A stretch of DNA of 34,609 nucleotides from Candidatus Bathyarchaeia archaeon. GTDB taxonomy: Archaea; Thermoproteota; Bathyarchaeia; Bathyarchaeales; DTEX01. The first letter of the stretch is position 1. The number at the start of each line of letters is the position of its first letter. This document shows positions 31,745 to 34,609 of the stretch, piece by piece. The stretch spans positions 1-34,609 of the forward strand of contig JAVZNR010000013.1 of the NCBI GenBank assembly GCA_038882715.1, given 5' to 3'. The notes under the pieces were generated by a model. The model was not told the origin of the DNA. It searched no databases and saw nothing but the letters and a program-made list of their open reading frames with translations. Position numbers and translations under genes: made by a program.

Positions 31745-32775
31745 AATCCAACTCTCCTCTTAATTAGCAGCACGCTCTCAAAAATTACTGTCAATAGAAG
31801 AACCAAGATTGTTAGGAGATAAATGTTGGCGTTATCTCTAGATGCAATTCTCCGCTCCGAGAGGAGGGCATTATAAATCTGCCCAGCATTATAATACATT
31901 AACGCAGTATAATCTTCTAGACGGCCTGATGAGACTGAAAGTATGTATGCTATTGGGCATCCCGTCTCCTCAGAGATCATTTTAATGGTTCTTTGAGCCT
32001 CCTCCATCAGTAGGGCTACATCGGAGACTATTAGGCAAGCATATTCCCCAGATTTAAATCCCTTATAAATACTGCTTAAAACCCCTGGACGCACAGTTCC
32101 CCCCTCGTCAACAAGCACGGAGCATGCTTTCAAACCCATAGCTTCAGCAACATAGTGCTCCGCATAGAAACCTATCACAACTCTCCTATTAAGCGTACCA
32201 TGCCTAGCCGAGAGTTCAGAGAGGAAGGCTTTAAGATTTAAAACATTCCTCCTAAACCTCTCATAGTTGTCGGAAAGCCTTGCGGATAAATCAGGTCTCA
32301 ACCTTGAGATCTTTTCCTTAACCTCCTCAGCTATTAGGAGAGCGTTTTCCGGAAGTAGCCAGAAGCCATGAATATTCCTCTCGCCATTCAAGTCGAGTAT
32401 CTTAATCCAGCTCAAATTCATCGCATTTACAGATATAAGGTCTGGGCTTACACCCTTCTCCTCAGCGACTAAGTTAACCAGCTTCTTCTCCCACTCCATA
32501 TGCCCAGTTATAACTATTAGGTCTGATCTACGCGCAATATTGACGGCCTCTAGAGTTAGAGTAAAGCTGTGCGGCTCAACTGCCCCAGAAACAATTGAGT
32601 AGACTTCCCCAGCCTCACCAATTATTGGGGAAACAATTGATCTAAGAACATCTATCGAAACGACCACTATAATTATTCCACTACTAAAGTTAGTGGCGGC
32701 CTCTGAGGCACGAGTAGTTAAGAGCAGCGACATTAAAGCGACTATAGTTGCTATATCGATTTTATTAGACAGCAT
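31741..32775 (-). CDS. Metal-binding ABC lipoprotein-like receptor (ZnuA family) with C-terminal membrane anchor
   Basis: 344-residue extracellular solute-binding protein of the cluster A-I metal receptor family. A signal sequence lies at about residues 7-28. Metal ligands are probably the His of AVEPHSFTL and ITGHMEWEKK and the His/Glu of GFYAEHYVAEA. The long backbone helix SRLRPDLSARLSDNYERFRR is typical. Unlike bacterial lipoproteins it has no lipobox that I can see. Instead a hydrophobic segment at the C-terminus (about residues 316-338), followed by KRR, probably anchors it in the membrane. The start is an ATG with GGAGGT just upstream, and it overlaps the regulator gene by 25 nt. Confidence 0.88.
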   Translation of the reverse strand: MLSNKIDIATIVALMSLLLTTRASEAATNFSSGIIIVVVSIDVLRSIVSPIIGEAGEVYSIVSGAVEPHSFTLTLEAVNIARRSDLIVITGHMEWEKKLVNLVAEEKGVSPDLISVNAMNLSWIKILDLNGERNIHGFWLLPENALLIAEEVKEKISRLRPDLSARLSDNYERFRRNVLNLKAFLSELSARHGTLNRRVVIGFYAEHYVAEAMGLKACSVLVDEGGTVRPGVLSSIYKGFKSGEYACLIVSDVALLMEEAQRTIKMISEETGCPIAYILSVSSGRLEDYTALMYYNAGQIYNALLSERRIASRDNANIYLLTILVLLLTVIFESVLLIKRRVGL

Positions 32776-33188
32776 GAACCTCCCCGTGGGATATATTTGT
32801 TATGTGGACACCTTTCAGGGTGCCCTAGAACCCTACACATTGAATCAATAATCTTGTCAGAAATATATAGTTCAATTCTACGCGCGCAGTCACAGGCATC
32901 ATCTAAGCTGACTGAGAGAAATCTATGTGCGTATGTCTCAAATACTCTATGATTCCTTATAATTCTGTTGATCTCTCTAAGCCCTAACTCTGAGAGACTA
33001 ACCCCTCTCCAAGGCTCCCTTACAATCATGCCCTTCTCATAAAGCTTCTTAAGGGTCTCACTCGCGGTGGCGCATGAAACCCCTAAGGCGTTTGCCACGT
33101 CTAGGCTTCCAACGACGCTTTTTTCAGAGAGCAAACTAAATATAACTTTAAGATATTCTGTCTCCCTCTCAGTCAGTCTCCTCGACAT
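32751..33188 (-). CDS. DtxR/MntR family metal-dependent repressor
   Basis: 145 residues. The winged helix (TERETEYLKVIFSLL, then SLDVANALGVSCATASETLKKL) is followed by the dimerisation and metal-binding domain. Probable ligands are the HRVFETYAHRFL region and the strongly conserved GHPERCPHNKYIP. There is no SH3-like domain, as in MntR-type and many archaeal members. It is the first gene of the metal-uptake operon and overlaps the receptor gene by 25 nt. Two DtxR-box-like palindromes lie just upstream, so metal-loaded protein probably represses its own operon. Confidence 0.94.
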   Translation of the reverse strand: MSRRLTERETEYLKVIFSLLSEKSVVGSLDVANALGVSCATASETLKKLYEKGMIVREPWRGVSLSELGLREINRIIRNHRVFETYAHRFLSVSLDDACDCARRIELYISDKIIDSMCRVLGHPERCPHNKYIPRGGSCCLIKSI

Positions 33189-33206
33189 ATTTTAGTCTCT
33201 CCAAGA

Positions 33207-33238
33207 TTTAGGCATATCCTAAATTAGGTTAAACCTAA
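33207..33238 (-). promoter_or_regulatory. Two DtxR-box-like operators upstream of the metal-uptake operon
   Basis: TTAGGTTAAACCTAA at 33224-33238 is a perfect palindrome around a central base, very close to the known DtxR/IdeR box (TTAGGTTAG.CTAACCTAA). Next to it, TTTAGGCATATCCTAAA (33207-33223) is a second dyad with arms TTTAGG/CCTAAA. A further CCTAAA half-site lies at 33255-33260. The operators sit between a TATA-like CTTAAATT and the regulator start codon. Binding by the adjacent regulator is inferred. Confidence 0.75.
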
Positions 33239-33297
33239 ATTTAAGTATTATGAGCCTAAAAAGGATTGAAAAACTTTGACAGCGGTTTAATATTTGC

Positions 33298-34609
33298 TCA
33301 GCTTCCCTCCTCTAAATCCATGTCCCTCATATAGTATGTATGAGTTAATCTAATCTCACTTTCAACAGCATTTTTCAGCCTCTCATACTTTACTCTCAAA
33401 TTCTTCAGCTCCTTAATTTTCATGTCTGGATCTTCTAATGCTTGGTAAATTATAGCCCCTTCCGCTTCTCTAGGAATGGGCAGCTCCATAAGGTGGCATA
33501 CTGTGGGCACTATATCCGTTAACCAAACAGTTCTACTTACGATCGCACCCTTCTTTATCCCTGGACCAGCCATTATGAGTAAACCTCTTAAGTCACCTAT
33601 ACTATATGTTGTCGTCGGCAGGAAAGCTCCATGCTGACCTCCAAATTCAGGCCTTAAGGCGAATATAACGTCGCCAATTCTCTCGCCATAAAGTCCAATT
33701 ATTCTGGCATCTTCCCTCCTAATGGCGAATAATATGGGTTTAAGCCCAGTTTCAGGGTCAGTATAGTCATATAGCACCTTAATTATTTGATCTACAACTT
33801 TATCGTACTCATCCGGCTCAACCACGCCATTCGGATCTCTACCCTTAAGATTCACATATATATAACATGATCTTTGAGGGATGGCCTTAGTCTTACTCCA
33901 ATCTATCACCCTGACGCCATTCTCCTCCTTATATGCGAGTAGCCCAGCCTTCTCAAGGACGGTTCTGGGATCAAATTTATGGGTTGTAGCTTTGGCCCCG
34001 TGATCTGACGTTAAAATCACTATGGTCTTATCTAGGTCAACTTTACTTAGGATGCCACCAACCATTCTATCTAAGCTCTTATAGAATTCAAGCTAGATTT
34101 TAGAGAATAGGCTATTCTCCTCCCTACTGGGGGATGTGAGTGGATCAACCTTATTTATGAATGCATGGTAGGCCCAATCTGGACAGTGCGCGTGCATTAT
34201 GAATATTGACCATGAGGGGTATTCATCCATAAGTTTGCAGGCTGCTTTAGCAAGCCATCTATGCTCCATATCGATTGCTTCTAAGAACGTTTCTCCGTCA
34301 ATCCAGCCTAAAGTTAATGCACGATAGATTCCATGAGAGGGAGGGGGATAAGCATCCTCAAACTCTAGCTTGCTTGCGACATCCTCAGGGTAACTCCAGC
34401 CCGATAAGGCTCCTATTGGCATCACATATATCTTAACGCTAGATCCATCGGGTGAAAGATCCAGCAGCTTAACTCTAAAAGCGGCTTTAATGCCACCTCT
34501 CTCTGTCTCAAACACATCCTTAATTACGGGGCTCCAAGAATTCACTTTAAGCCTAGCAAATGCCGACTTGAAGTCTTTTGACTTAGATATTATAGCTTCC
34601 TCAAAACCT
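33298..34609 (-). CDS. Alkaline-phosphatase-superfamily phosphodiesterase, 5'-truncated by the window, with an in-frame TAG
   Basis: The minus-strand frame is open from the right edge to TGA at 33298, broken only by TAG at 34093-34095. Before it lies a GTG-start-like stretch (34545) preceded by further in-frame codons, so the true start is outside the window. After it, LEFYKSLDRMVGGILSKVD runs directly into TIVILTSDHGAKATTHKFDP. Metal-binding features of the type I phosphodiesterase/nucleotide pyrophosphatase fold are visible: HAHCPDWAYHAF upstream of the TAG, SDHGAKA after it, and GQHGAF (metal His) later. The final TDIVPTVCHLMELPIPREAEG is typical of the superfamily. The single stop may be a nonsense mutation, a sequencing error or, less likely, a recoded amber codon. 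Confidence 0.8.

Overview
This window looks like part of an archaeal chromosome, most likely from the TACK group and possibly Bathyarchaeia-like. That placement is inference. The support is archaeal-type gene content (small PurL with separate PurS and PurQ, a small Mrp/NBP35 ATPase, a DtxR-type repressor beside a metal ABC transporter, a CdhD-like Fe-S domain, a free-standing HdrA-like domain). It also includes a tRNA-His that only folds if two introns at non-standard positions are removed, frequent TTG and GTG starts, A/T-rich TATA boxes, and a 24-nt CRISPR repeat of crenarchaeal type. TAG, TAA and TGA are all used as stops.

Layout. 1-2700: a CRISPR array with ten identical repeats and one degenerate repeat, with no cas gene in the window. 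It is followed by about 600 nt of palindrome-rich non-coding DNA, then a tyrosine recombinase whose N-terminal codons are in another frame, then the intron-containing tRNA-His. 2700-6450: sugar metabolism, namely a TIM-barrel sugar isomerase/epimerase, a Gfo/Idh/MocA dehydrogenase, the N-terminal remnant of one GH29 fucosidase, and a divergent complete GH29 fucosidase. 6490-9950: the purS-purL-purQ operon for the FGAM synthase step of purine synthesis. 10050-12060: a diaminopentanoate-dehydrogenase-like oxidoreductase paired with an acetamidase/formamidase. 12140-18200: an SPL-like radical SAM protein, a duplicated PhoU/RCK_C protein, a membrane pyrophosphatase and a MATE exporter. 18240-22340: an envelope cluster on the minus strand (anchored PLD-like protein, UPF0182 membrane protein, membrane-anchored Hsp20-like protein). 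22419-23663: an amidohydrolase.

23800-30000 is the most unusual part. An ArsR repressor and a CdhD-like Fe-S protein are divergent from an HdrA-N-like protein, two ferredoxin-type proteins and a small orphan. Next come an MBL-fold hydrolase of the dihydropterin-synthase-like family, an Lrp regulator with a C-terminal cysteine cluster, and a divergent Mrp/NBP35 ATPase. Directly after Mrp lie two decayed genes: a NifX/MTH1175-like remnant and a radical SAM gene broken by several frameshifts and a nonsense codon. This suggests a metallocofactor or redox module that is partly intact and partly being lost.

30170-33240 is a compact DtxR-type repressor plus metal ABC transporter operon, with two DtxR-box-like palindromes upstream. 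The window ends inside a phosphodiesterase/alkaline-phosphatase-superfamily gene that is open except for one in-frame TAG.
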